A DNA stretch of 64,000 nt from assembly GCF_026210795.1 (NCBI RefSeq), contig NC_089458.1:2062001-2126000 (forward strand), written 5' to 3'. Shown here in pieces: positions 1 through 10,213 of this stretch. The stretch's first letter is position 1, and each line of letters opens with the position of its first letter. This DNA is from Rhizophagus irregularis. Its lineage: Eukaryota > Glomeromycota > Glomeromycetes > Glomerales > Glomeraceae. Below the pieces are notes generated by a model. It did not search any database. It was not told the DNA's origin and was given only the letters and a program-made list of their open reading frames with translations. The translations under genes and the position numbers were made by a program.

Positions 1-1665
1 CCAATACCACAAGACAAAAATTTTATCTAAACTTAATGCAGCGGTTCTTTCCTTCGCCGAAGTAAAGTTTTTATTAACAAATTATATTAAGATCAACAAG
101 CTATAATCGTTTTCTTATCTATTTAACATGTGAAACCCAAAAAACTATCGCAAGAAAACCACGTTGACATTCCGCTCTTCCCAATACTCATTTGTGACAC
201 ATTAATTTCTTCTTTATTGATATGTACGATACAAAAATATCGCTGCTTTTTCTTATCACACATTTATTAAACCATTTAAGAAAAGAACCAATCAATTAAT
301 TTAATATATGCTAGTAAAGCGAGAAATACAAGAAAGAAAAGAGAGGAGAATGATATAAAAAAAATATCCGATATATCCGATATAATTATCAGTGAAACAT
401 TATGAGACACAACATAAAATTTGACACGCGAGAATTTCATATTCCGAATATATATATTTTGTGTATCATTAAATCTTCTATAGTACTATTTACCCGCGCA
501 AACTACCTACAGTCTACAATTTATCCACGTGTTAAAGAATGATGTTGATTCTTAGATTACTTTTCCAACGTGAAATGTCAAATGTCAACATAAGAATAAT
601 TTTATGATATACGAAAAAAATAAATTGATTTATAGCAAATTTCGCACTGATCATAATAACGTCAATAATGTCGGATGATACATAATTTTAGAATAAAAAA
701 AATATTTCATATTTATTACATCAGTGACCTAAATCATCATTGGGGGGATAGAGTATTTATACGCAGTAAGAATGTAAGCTCTGTTTGGCCGAACATAATG
801 AAATTATCGTGTAACATGCATTTGATCAACGTACGTTAGCAAGGGAAATACTTAATACTTTTAAGGAAATTTCATTAAACCCAAATTTTTTGATATAAAG
901 TATTAGACCGTTTTTGGTTTTTGTTATAATTAAAACTTTTCCTTGCGTCGGGATTGTATTTAAGCCGAAAATTGGTGTAATCTTTTGAGATTACCTTATC
1001 TTATTAAGTTATTGCTCTCGCTACGACTTATTATGGTCTTGTAATATGGTTCTGTAAGTTTCAGAAAGTTACATTCTTATCTATTAAGACTCATTGTTTT
1101 ACCCATTTGCTTTAATAATTTTATCATATGATAATAAACAGTATGACTTAATTAACCAATTTAAGTAAAATCCAGCCAAGTATAACCTGTCAAATTTGTA
1201 CTGTGTATATAATAATGTTTCATAAAATTTATATTTATTAAATTTATTAAATTTGTAAATGTATTATTTTTATTTATAGATACAAGAATAATACCTATAT
1301 TTTCTAAAGTTACATTTCTAAATTACTTTCATTAATTTAAATCAAAATAAAATATATTATTATTATATTATATTATTATTAATTAATTACTAATACTTTA
1401 TTAGAAAATAACTACATTTAACCAGTGGGCAGAATTATATAATTCCTAGTTAAACTTCAAAACTGGATTGTACTAGAATTAACACAATTCTTTGCCTGCT
1501 TAATTTTCCCTTCTGTTAAGATTAATAATACTTATTTTGTTAAATATCTATATTTTAGCATAATATTTACTTAATTTGGCTTAATTAAATACAATTTTCC
1601 AAATGGTAAAAAAACTAGAATAATAAAAATATTAATTACAAAATTTACTATTTTATTTTAAGGGT
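1..1665. other. Gene-free AT-rich stretch
   Basis: I see no reading frame of useful length, no family resemblance and no repeat array here. The sequence is AT-rich with many A and T runs, as in the other intergenic parts of the window. Confidence 0.6.
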
Positions 1666-1800
1666 ATTGCTAAATATCACCAGTGGTGACAGTCACCAGT
1701 GGTGGATTTATGATGTAATGCCGGTTAGTATTTTATTAAATTTTAATTCAGGCCAAAAGTGCATCTTAATGGACAATCACCACTGGTGAGCTTTAGCAAT
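1666..1800. mobile_element. Short TIR element (MITE-like), 135 bp
   Basis: The left end reads ATTGCTAAATATCACCAG and the reverse complement of the right end reads ATTGCTAAAGCTCACCAG, each followed by TGGTGA. The word CACCAGTGGTG, itself palindromic, occurs twice at the left end and once at the right. There is no coding content. Flanks on both sides are T-rich and similar, but I could not fix a target duplication. Confidence 0.6.
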
Positions 1801-1982
1801 TTTCTTATTTTTAAAAGGAGAAATAGACTTTCGAAAACTAAATATTAAAAGGAGAAATAAGATTTATCAAATCATATAACTATTATACATAAAGTTCAAA
1901 CCATGTCAAATATTATGGCACATTACATCAATTTAATATTATACTAGTATATTAAAGATATAATATGTAATTATTTTTAAAA

Positions 1983-2013
<31 letters not shown>

Positions 2014-2655
2014 TTGCAACTATTATAATATATATATACCATTTTTATTATAATTACAATACAGTATTATAATTATTATATAATATTATAATTACTTTTT
2101 TTTTATTATAATTATAAAAGTAACTAAACTAAACTTCTAAAACAAAATAAACTACAGTTAATTCCCTTTATAGTCACTTCTATTATAGTCATATTCTACT
2201 ATATAGTCACACCAGTCAGATGTTTAAAACACTTTATTATTAAAATTTATCCCATATAGTCATAATCTATTCCTATGCTAAATTTTATAATATTTTAACT
2301 ATATTATTTATGTAATACGAGTCTATACGAGTTATTTTGAGTCGCATATACGGAACATTCACTAGTTGAAATAATAAAATTTGACTTTAATAAAATTTGG
2401 CCTATATTTGACCAAATTCAAAAAAAATTCGATCTAAGTATATATTCAACATTGTTGAATTATGGTCGAATAGCATATTATAAAAAAATATGTAAAGTGT
2501 TGATCGCATCGCATTACGTATCACTCATGTACTATGTAATTAAGTATGATTAAAAGTTTAATTTAAACTTTCCTTCGTCCTTTTTTCTTTATTTTTTCTT
2601 TTTTCTTTGTCCTTCTCCTTTCTCTCGTTCCTTCTTTTACTTTTTTAAAAAACTT
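1801..2655. other. Gene-free stretch with a TA microsatellite
   Basis: A (TA)n run lies at about 1987-2013. From about 2570 the sequence turns T/C-rich and leads into the first intron-like array. No gene was recognised. Confidence 0.55.
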
Positions 2656-3394
2656 TTATAAAGTTTATTTTATTTTATTTTTTTTTTAGGAAATTAGCTC
2701 CGAAGTTTAATATTCTAATAAATATTATTAACTTTTCTTTTTTTTCGAATGCATTAGGAATGGCCTCTTGGAACGATTTCGTACTAAAAATGTGAAAAGT
2801 GCGGAAGGTTAGTATATTCATTTTTTTTTAAAAAAAATTTTATTATTGTTTTTTACTTACCTTATTCTTATTTTTTTAGGAATGGTCTCTTCTTTCGGAA
2901 TGGTAATCAGGAATAGAGGTAAATGGAAAGTAGGTCAGCAGGTGTATTGGTGTGTTTATTGTAATTAAGAAACGTTTTAACGTTTCTCTTCTTTTCATAG
3001 GATACTATTAAGCAAGCTGAAAGAACTAAGATTCATCATAAGTATTACGAATCTTATTTTTTTCATTTTTTTTAATAAAGTGTAATGGTTCACTAAACGT
3101 TCTTATTTTTTTTATTATATAGTGAGCTTTCAAGAATGGAAAAAGAACTAAAATTTGTCGTAAGTATTGCAAATTTTGGTCTTTTTGTTTTTTTTGATAT
3201 TATGGAACAGTTTACTAACTGTTTTTATTTTTTTTATAGGTTTTGGTGAGCTTCTAACGAATGAAAGAACCAAGATTTGTAAGTAAGTACAAATCTTGGT
3301 TGTTTTTCTTTTTTTTTTTTAAGATTGTGAACGATTACTAACCGTTCATTTTCTTTTTTTAGGTCTCGGGTGTCTCTGATGAATGGAAGAACTA
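2656..3394 (+). repeat. Microexon/intron-like array, subfamily 1, left part
   Basis: Seven or so units of about 120 bp. Each has an exon-like block that starts after a T-run ending in AG (acceptors near 2689, 2758, 2879, 3000, 3121, 3240 and 3362). Each block runs 30-45 nt, often with a GAATGGAAGAAC-like core, and ends at a GTAAG-type donor. The donor sits in an inverted repeat: at 3269-3300, ACCAAGATTTGTA and its exact reverse complement flank a 6-nt loop AGTAAG. A second inverted repeat (GAACGATTACTAACCGTTC near 3328) holds a CTAAC branch-like motif before the T-run. The array is cut at 3394 by the TA-flanked element and resumes at 7154. No continuous protein can be read, so splicing is inferred from the signals only. 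Confidence 0.6.
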
Positions 3395-3419
3395 CATCGG
3401 AAAATTTTTTAAGATGCAG

Positions 3420-3690
3420 AACTGCAAAGATCTGTAAAATTAGCAGATCTCTGCATTTTTTTTTGTGAATTTATGCGAAAGTCTGCGATTTTGCAGATTT
3501 CTGCTTTTTATTTTTTACAAAGTTGTGCAATAATCTGCAATTTTGCAAGTTTCTGATTTTTTATATATGAATTTCTGCGGTAATCTGTGATTTTGCAGAT
3601 TTCTGCTTTTTTTTATGTGAAATTTATGCGGAAGTCTGCAATTTTGCAGATTTTTGCTTTTTTTTTTATTAAAATATCAGTTCGATCTGC
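3420..3690 (+). repeat. Subterminal GCAGATTT repeat of the TA element
   Basis: About five imperfect units of roughly 60 bp, each with a CTGCGATTTTGCAGATTTCTG-like core (split here from longer sequence) and a T-run. Related words (CTGCGCAGATCTGC, AAATCTGCACAG) occur at 6950-7135 next to the other end. Such subterminal repeats are typical transposase-binding regions; the binding role is inference. Confidence 0.55.
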
Positions 3691-4049
3691 AATTTCATCA
3701 TTAATTTAATATTTAAATTTTGATTAACTCTAACTTGATTTAATACCTAAATGATTTTTTCTACAATACTCTTTAAAAAAAAAAACTTTACAAGACTTTA
3801 AAAAAATAATTTTTTCTACAACACCTTTTAGGAAATAATCTGTTAAAGATTCCAAAGAAAAAATATTTCTATTATTTTTTAAACTTTGAAGCTTATCAGA
3901 GAAATTTTTTTTTTAAAAAAAAATTCATTTGCAAAGTTCAGAATCTTTAAGGCAAATTTGTCCAACATTCGGCACATAATCTGCAACATGCAGAAGTTTC
4001 AGACTAAAAAGATGTCAGACTCCTTTATCTCCTTTTAAAAAATACATTT

Positions 4050-6660
4050 TACAGAACGCTGAAGGTACTCTATTTCGAAGGTATTTATTACTTTAATATT
4101 AATATTATTTAACGAACATTAGAAAATGTTTGTTTTATTAGTTTTATTAGTCCAGAACACAAAAGGTACATCCTGGACTCCATTTCAAAAAAAAAAAATT
4201 TAATGAAACATTAGCTAAAGTTCATTTTATTTTTTTTTTGTAAGTCAGAACACTGAAAGTATCAGTTCTGAACTCTATTTTGAAGGTAGAGCTTCGAAAC
4301 TAATATTTTTTATATACCAGATATTGTCCAACGTTCAGTTTTATTATTTTCTTGTCCTGGACACCAAAGAACAGCTCTAGACTCTTATTTCGAAGGTAAA
4401 ACCTTTACCTTTGAAATTTTTTTATATTTTGTTTAACAAACGTCGCTAATATTCGTTTTTCATGTTTTTAGATCCTGGCGCCAAAAAACAGCTCCAGACG
4501 TTTATTTTGAAGGTAAAATTTACCTCCGAATTTTTTTTATTTTATTTATACCTACGAACGTTAATTTACGTTCATTTTTATATTTTATAGGTTCTGGACG
4601 CTAAAGAATAGCTCCAGACATTAATTTCGAAGGTAAAACATTACCTTCGATTTTTTTATATTTATATTTAACAAATGTCGCTAAACGTTCATTTTTATAT
4701 TTTATTTAGGTCCTGGACGCCAAATAATGGCTCCAGACTTTTATTTATATTTAACGAATATTATTAACGTTCATTTTTTTGACTTTTTAAGTCCTAGATA
4801 CCGAAGAACGGCTCCAGACTTATTTTCGTTTACCTTCAAATTTATTTTTAATTTAACGAACAGCAGTAATATTCGTTTTTTTTTATATTTTAACTTTAAC
4901 GAACATTACTTACGTTCATTTTTTCAAATTTTTAGGTCCTGGACGCTGAAGAATGGCTCTGAACTCTTATTTCGAAGATAAATCTTCAAAATTTTTTTTT
5001 TTATATTTATATTTAGTGAACGTTACAAACCGTTCATTATTTTTATTTTTTTTAGGTCCAGAACGCCAAAGGTATATTCTGGACCCATTTGAAGGTTTTT
5101 ATTTGAAGGTAAAACCTTCAAATTATTTCTTTTAATTAATTTATTGATAAAACGATTTTAAAGTTTCATTTTTCTTTTTTTAGGTAAAGGAAGCCGAAAC
5201 AAATTCCAGACGAAGGTAAAACCTTCGAAAATTTTGTTATTATTTTATTTAATAAAACATTTTCTAACATTTCATCTTTGTATTTTGTAGGAACACGGCT
5301 TTCTGAATGTTTTCTGGACAGTATTTCAAAGGTAAACTTCGAAATTCTGTTTTTTTTTTATTTTTATTTAAACGAAACGTTAGTTAATGTTTTAGTTTTC
5401 TTTTTTTTTTGTAGATTTCAGTACTCCAAAGGTTCCCAAAACTTTAAAACAGTAAGTTTCGTAAGTTCGTTACGAATCTTATGTTTTTTTTTATTTTTAT
5501 AAAAGAACGTTTCTAACGTTCTTATCTTTTTTTTGTAGGTTTCGGTACTCAAGATCTCTGAAACTTCAACATGGTAAGTTTTGTAACAAACTTTTCATTA
5601 CGAAACTTATTTTTTTTTATTTTTATAAAAGAACGTTTCTGACGTTCTTTATTTTTTTTTTAGATTTTTGGCTCTTCAATTCTGTCTGGACGGAATTTTG
5701 AAGGTAAAACTTTAAAATTCTATTAGTTTTTTTTTTTATTTAATGAAACATAGATTAATATTTCATTTTTCCTTTTATTTGTAGGTTGACGGCTTCCCAG
5801 AGGCTCTGGACGGAATTTCGAAGGTAAAATTCCTTTGAAATTTTTTTTATGTTTTTTATTTAACGAAACGTTTCCTAACGTTTCTTTTTTTTTTGTAGGT
5901 CTTCGTCATTCCAGATACTTCCTGGAAAGAATTTCGAAGGTAAAACTCCAAAATTCTTCATATTTTTTTTTTGTTGCTTTTAATTTACAAAACGTTTACT
6001 AACATTTCAATTGTTTTTTTTGTAGAATTTTTGCTCTTCGACTCCTGAACAAAAGAATTTCGAAGGTATACTTTGAAAAAATGTGGGGTTTTTTTATTTT
6101 TATTTAACGAACATTAATTAATGTTCATTTTCTTTTTTATTGTAAGGCCCTAAGGCATTTACTTCAAAGATAAAAACCTTCAAATTTTTATATTAATTTT
6201 TATTTAACGAATGGTATTAACGTTCGTTTTATTAATTTTTTTAGGTCCCAGATGCTGAAACCAGTTCTGGACTTTACTTCGAAGGTAAACCTTTCGAAAA
6301 TTTTATTTTTTTTAATATTTTTATTAACGAACGTTAACTAACGTTCGTGTTTCTTGTTTTTTAGGTAAAGGAATCTGAAAACAAGTTCCAGGCTTTCATA
6401 TTGAAGGTAAGACCTTTGAAATTTTCTTTTTTTTTTATTTTTATTTAGTAAACGTTAATTAACATTCGTACTTCTTTTTTTTTTAGGCAAAGGAAGCCAA
6501 AAATGAGTTCAGGCTCCCATATTAAAGGTAAAACCTTTGAAAGTTTTTATTTCTTTAATGAATTATTTGATGAACGTTAACTAACGTTCAATTTTTTTTA
6601 GGTCTACGGCTTCTAGACAAGTTTTTGAATAAGATTTTAAAGTAATCTTTGAGGTAATTA
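4050..6660 (+). repeat. Microexon/intron-like array, subfamily 2, about 23 units
   Basis: About 23 units with a mean spacing near 116 bp. Well-preserved exon-like blocks are 4472-4512, 4591-4632, 5184-5215, 5291-5331, 5415-5451, 5539-5573, 5664-5703, 5785-5823, 5899-5939, 6026-6065, 6245-6284, 6365-6406 and 6487-6527. Almost all are 32-42 nt, start after T-run-AG with G, and end AAG followed by GTAAAA. The donor lies in an inverted repeat (TCGAAGGTAA / TTACCTTCGA at 4627-4650; ATTTGAAGGT / ACCTTCAAAT at 5101-5123). A second inverted repeat (ACGAACGTT-AACT-AACGTTCGT at 6327-6348) contains CTAAC and precedes the T-run. Some units have lost the donor (4978) or the acceptor (4350). Exon lengths vary, so no long protein is encoded as it stands. 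Confidence 0.65.
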
Positions 6661-7153
6661 CTTTGAAATTCTTTTACCTTTTTTAAACAAACTTTATACT
6701 AATGTTCGTTTTTCTTTTTATTTTATATAGATTTTTTTTTCATTTTGCTAGTTGTTTGTTGGAATTGAACCAACTGGAACAATGTCCAAACCATTAACAA
6801 CATGTAAATATGCAGTAAAGAGATGATGAATAGCAATGACTAGTAATAGATTTCAATTGTATTTGTAAACTTGTTAATATATAATAAAAAAGTAATTTTG
6901 ATTATATAAATAAATTAGTAATTAATGCAATAAATTAATTTGTATTATTGTAACGCAGATTTTTACTGAAAAAAATTGCTAAGGTATTTCGAAGATTTTT
7001 TATTTAAAAATCTGCACAGAACTTTGTTATTTATAAAATCTGCGCAGTTTTTTATTGGATTTTTCTCTAATGTTTTGCGCCAGGGTATAAGATCTGTGCA
7101 GATATAATTTCTGAAAATCTGCGCAGATCTGCTTCCCAAAAAATTTCCTGATG

Positions 7154-7280
7154 TAAGATTCGTAAGTAAGTATGAATCTTGGTTGTATTTTTGTTTTTTT
7201 TATAATTATAGAACAGTTTACTAACCGTTCTTTTTTTTTAGGTCTTGGGTGGACTTCTAATGGATTTTGTGAGTATGAGT
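7154..7280 (+). repeat. Microexon/intron-like array, subfamily 1, right part
   Basis: This continues the unit interrupted at 3394: AAGATTC and GAATCTT flank a GTAAGTAAG donor. GAACAGTTTACTAACCGTTC follows near 7211-7230, then a T-run and AG at 7230-7231. The exon-like block after it (GTCTTGGGTGGACTTC...) closely matches the block at 3363. The SAM-like pseudogene begins shortly downstream, so these blocks may be its 5' exons. Confidence 0.55.
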
Positions 7281-7442
7281 GAAGATGATGCAGATTATGT
7301 TATTATATGGAAAACCTATTTGTGTCAATAAAGTAAGCGGAAACATTTATTTGATAGAGAAGAAGAATCTAATTGAGAAGTTAGTTTGGTTTTATTGTTT
7401 GCTATATAGCATTAATGTTTTGTTGTATTATTATTATGCAAA

Positions 7443-8790
7443 CCAGATAATCAACAAAAGTTAATTATCAAATCTGAAAAAGTCTCAAGTTCTATTATAG
7501 TCTTAGCAGACGAAATCAAAAAATATAAAACAGATGCTCTTATCAAATTTTTAAAGAGAGAAGAGAACTTGGAGCTTAATGACGATGACTTGAAAGGTAT
7601 TCGCGAAGAAAAAGTTAATGGGTGTGACTTTCTCAAGTTAACTGAAAAAAAGCTTAAGCGGCATAAAATAAAACTGAGATCTGCATCAAGGCTTGCAGAC
7701 TTCATTAAGGAGTGTAAGAAGAGAAAGAAGCGCTTATTTTTCTCGTATAAGACTCAGAAAGACTTAAAAGAGATATTAGCAAAGTATGGGATTGATGGTA
7801 ATGGGATAGATGCAATCTGTCAATTTCCATCAAATGAGTCCTATCTTCTCAGTTTATTATTCACAAACTATTATGTGAGTTAATGGGCTAATTTTAATGT
7901 TTCACTTTCTAGAAACAAATACACTCAAAGATGATGATGAGGAATTGGAACAATGTATAAGGGAAATAAAATACAGGTTGGAAAATATGGGGACTATTCT
8001 TGCCGATGGCAATGAAGCCATGCAGTGCAAATATATTTTGGTTATTTTTCATACTTTGCTATATTGTCAAAAGAATAACAAATAAAGAAATTACTTTGGC
8101 TTTCCAGTTAGAAATTGTTGGTAAAGAAAATACCGGTTGAGTAGAATCATGCTTACTCATAATAAAGGTCACTATAAAAAATTAGCCTTTTACTAATAGT
8201 TTTTACCTTACTTTTTTCTTAAATTCTATTGGTTAATTAGCTAAAAAGGAAAAAAATCATAATAATGTAACATAAAATTTCCTTTTATAGTAGAATCTGC
8301 AAAGAATTTTATATATGATTTTTACGCTAGCCCGCAGGGTGCCTATCTTATAAGTAAGTGGAGTTCTGGTTGAGTCGATTATACAATCAAGGCTTTTAAG
8401 GAACTTATTTGCATTACAGAAAGGAAATTATATCAAGTGGTCATTGGCTTTGCTCAGAATCTGGTCCAATGCGAAAGTGTGTTACAAGTAAATAAAAATA
8501 AGAGAAAACGTAAGTCAGGTGATGCATTCAAAGATGACTTCAACTATATCTATCATAGAGTCGTTATAATAGCTACGGACTGGTATTTCATCCTTTATGC
8601 TTCAGACAAAATATACTGTACAAGTAAAAATCCTTTTAATATCTGATTTACTGAGTCTACTTTAAAAGAGAATTCAGAGAAATAAAAAGAGTTGTGTAAA
8701 AATGTGAAGCGAGTGATGGAAGTTATTATTAGGTTATTGAAGGATAGGGTAGATGTTGAGAAGAAACCAGTGATGTGATGAAGAAATAAC
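7443..8790 (+). pseudogene. SAM-domain-like gene, multicopy Rhizophagus family, broken
   Basis: The frame 7443-7883 reads as a helical SAM-like domain, with LNDDDLKGIREEKVNGCDF then LTEKKLKRHKIKL and SRLADFIKECKKRK, followed by the motif KYGIDGNGIDAI. The frame shifts near 7875-7912 and continues as ETNTLKDDDEELEQCIREIK and ADGNEAMQCKY. It shifts again near 8030 (VKRITNKEITLAFQLEIVG) and meets a TGA at about 8137. After an intron-like gap the match resumes at about 8337 and runs through VIGFAQNLVQCESVLQVNKN and ATDWYFILYASDKIYC to KNVKRVMEVIIRLLKDRV near 8760, with more stops. I know this arrangement from a large Rhizophagus family of unknown function. SAM domains generally mediate protein-protein or RNA contacts. 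With at least two frameshifts and several stops it is not functional. The 5' exon is not resolved. Confidence 0.7.
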
Positions 8791-9049
8791 GAGTTTAAGA
8801 GTATTTTGAAAGAAAAATAATCATATATATATATTAGATAGAAATTTTATGTATACGGGTTGCTTGTAATTTATTTTTGAGATGCTTTATTAATAATTTA
8901 TCATTGACTCATTGTAATAAATTAATAAAAAATTTGTTTTTCATTATAGAACAATTATAATAATTCTTTATTTTTACTTCCCTTTTTCTTGTCTTTTTCT
9001 CTCTATTTTTTTTCCTTTTCTTTTCCTTTTCCTTTTATGGTTGGTTCTT

Positions 9050-9930
9050 TGGTTTTTACTACTTGGTCACGAAATTTTGGTAAGTCATTTTTTTTTTTTA
9101 ACTTTTTTTAATGAATTGTTTCTAAAAGTTCATTTTTTTCTTTTTAGGTAGTTTTCTCAATCTCTTTAAAGTTTAGACTCAGATCTTAATAGGTGAAAAA
9201 ATTATTTTTTACTTTTAATTTTATTTTAACGAACTTTATACTAACAGCTTGTTTTTTCTTTTATAGACAACTTGTTTTTCAGGATACTTGGATGCATGGG
9301 AATTTGGTAAGGGGGTTATTTTTTTAATTACTTTGTTTTTCTCTTTCTTTAGTCAGTTTTTTTTCTTCAAGGTCTTTGCCTTTTTGAACACGCAGGCTAC
9401 AACTTCGTTTTTTAGGTATTAGTTCAGCTAGATTATTTTCAAGTTTTTGAAAATTAGTTAGTATTCTTGAATTATTTTGTGAGGCTTTTTTTGCTTTAAT
9501 ATTTAACGAATTACTAACAATTCTTTTTTTAGGCAATTTTTTTCCAGATATTATATCAGTGTGTAATAAAAAATGTATTTTTTCTTTAGTTTTTATATTT
9601 AAACAATTATTAATTGTTCATTTTTTTGTTTATTTTTTTCAGACGATTTTTTGAATATTTAGACATGGGATATCGGCAAGTAAAAAACAAAAAAAAAATA
9701 TTTCAATTTTTTTTATATTTTAATGAACATTAACGACTTTTTTTTTCCTTTTTTAGACACATTTTTCGGGTATTTGAACATGGAATATCATGTAGGTAAA
9801 AAAGAAACAATATTTTCATTTTTTTTAATTTTAAAATACATTATTATTAATTGTTCTTTTTTTTCCTTTTTTAGACAGTCAATTCTTGATTTTTTTTGTA
9901 AACCTCAATTTCAGTACTTGGTAATTTAAC
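9050..9930 (+). repeat. Microexon/intron-like array, subfamily 3
   Basis: Six or seven units with acceptors near 9147, 9266, 9531, 9642, 9756 and 9875, all T-run-AG, and exon-like blocks such as the one starting ACACATTTTTCGGGTATT at 9757. Donors follow as GTAAGT or GTAAAAAA. The mid-spacer inverted repeat is AACAATT...AATTGTT at 9602-9618, differing from the AACGTT type of subfamily 2 by paired changes. Reading frames through the blocks are short and inconsistent. I see the same module here as at 2.7-6.7 kb, with diverged exon sequence. Confidence 0.55.
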
Positions 9931-10213
9931 ATAACCTGACTTTGACTTCTTAATGAACTTGAAATTTGTGAGTATTTGTCTTCTTAAACATGAATCTCAT
10001 ATGCGCTAATCTACACCGTAACCCTAAATTTTTGAGATAACCCCAAATTTTTATAGCCAATAATAATGATGGTCAATCATCTGACACATTTAGCGTCACC
10101 AAAAGTTACTATGCAGTATTTTTCAGATTTTCCGTTATTCATAGTACTAAAGCGATCTGTTGCACAATTTTTTAACGTCAACTTTTTTATTTTACGCGTT
10201 TTACTGTATTTCA

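Larger units (their letters stand above)
3395..7153 (+). mobile_element. 3.76-kb TA-flanked TIR element carrying an intron-like array
   Basis: The left end (3395-3419) starts CATCGGAAAATTTTTT. The right end (7129-7153), reverse-complemented, starts CATCAGGAAATTTTTT. Over 25 bp the two match at 20 positions. Both ends are followed inward by GCAGA/TCTGC-rich subterminal repeats. The dinucleotide TA occurs on both sides (3393-3394 and 7154-7155). Removing the element and one TA joins GAATGGAAGAACTA to AGATTCGTAAGTAAG, which recreates a unit very like its neighbours at 3261-3300. No transposase is visible inside, so this would be a non-autonomous element. The TA duplication fits Tc1/mariner-type integration, but the superfamily is not proven. 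Confidence 0.65.

Noticed and set aside
4050-6660. Series of bacterial-type terminators (hairpin plus T-run)
   Set aside because: Each T-run ends in AG followed by a conserved block and a GTAA donor-like site, and the organism is a fungus; a splice-signal reading fits better.
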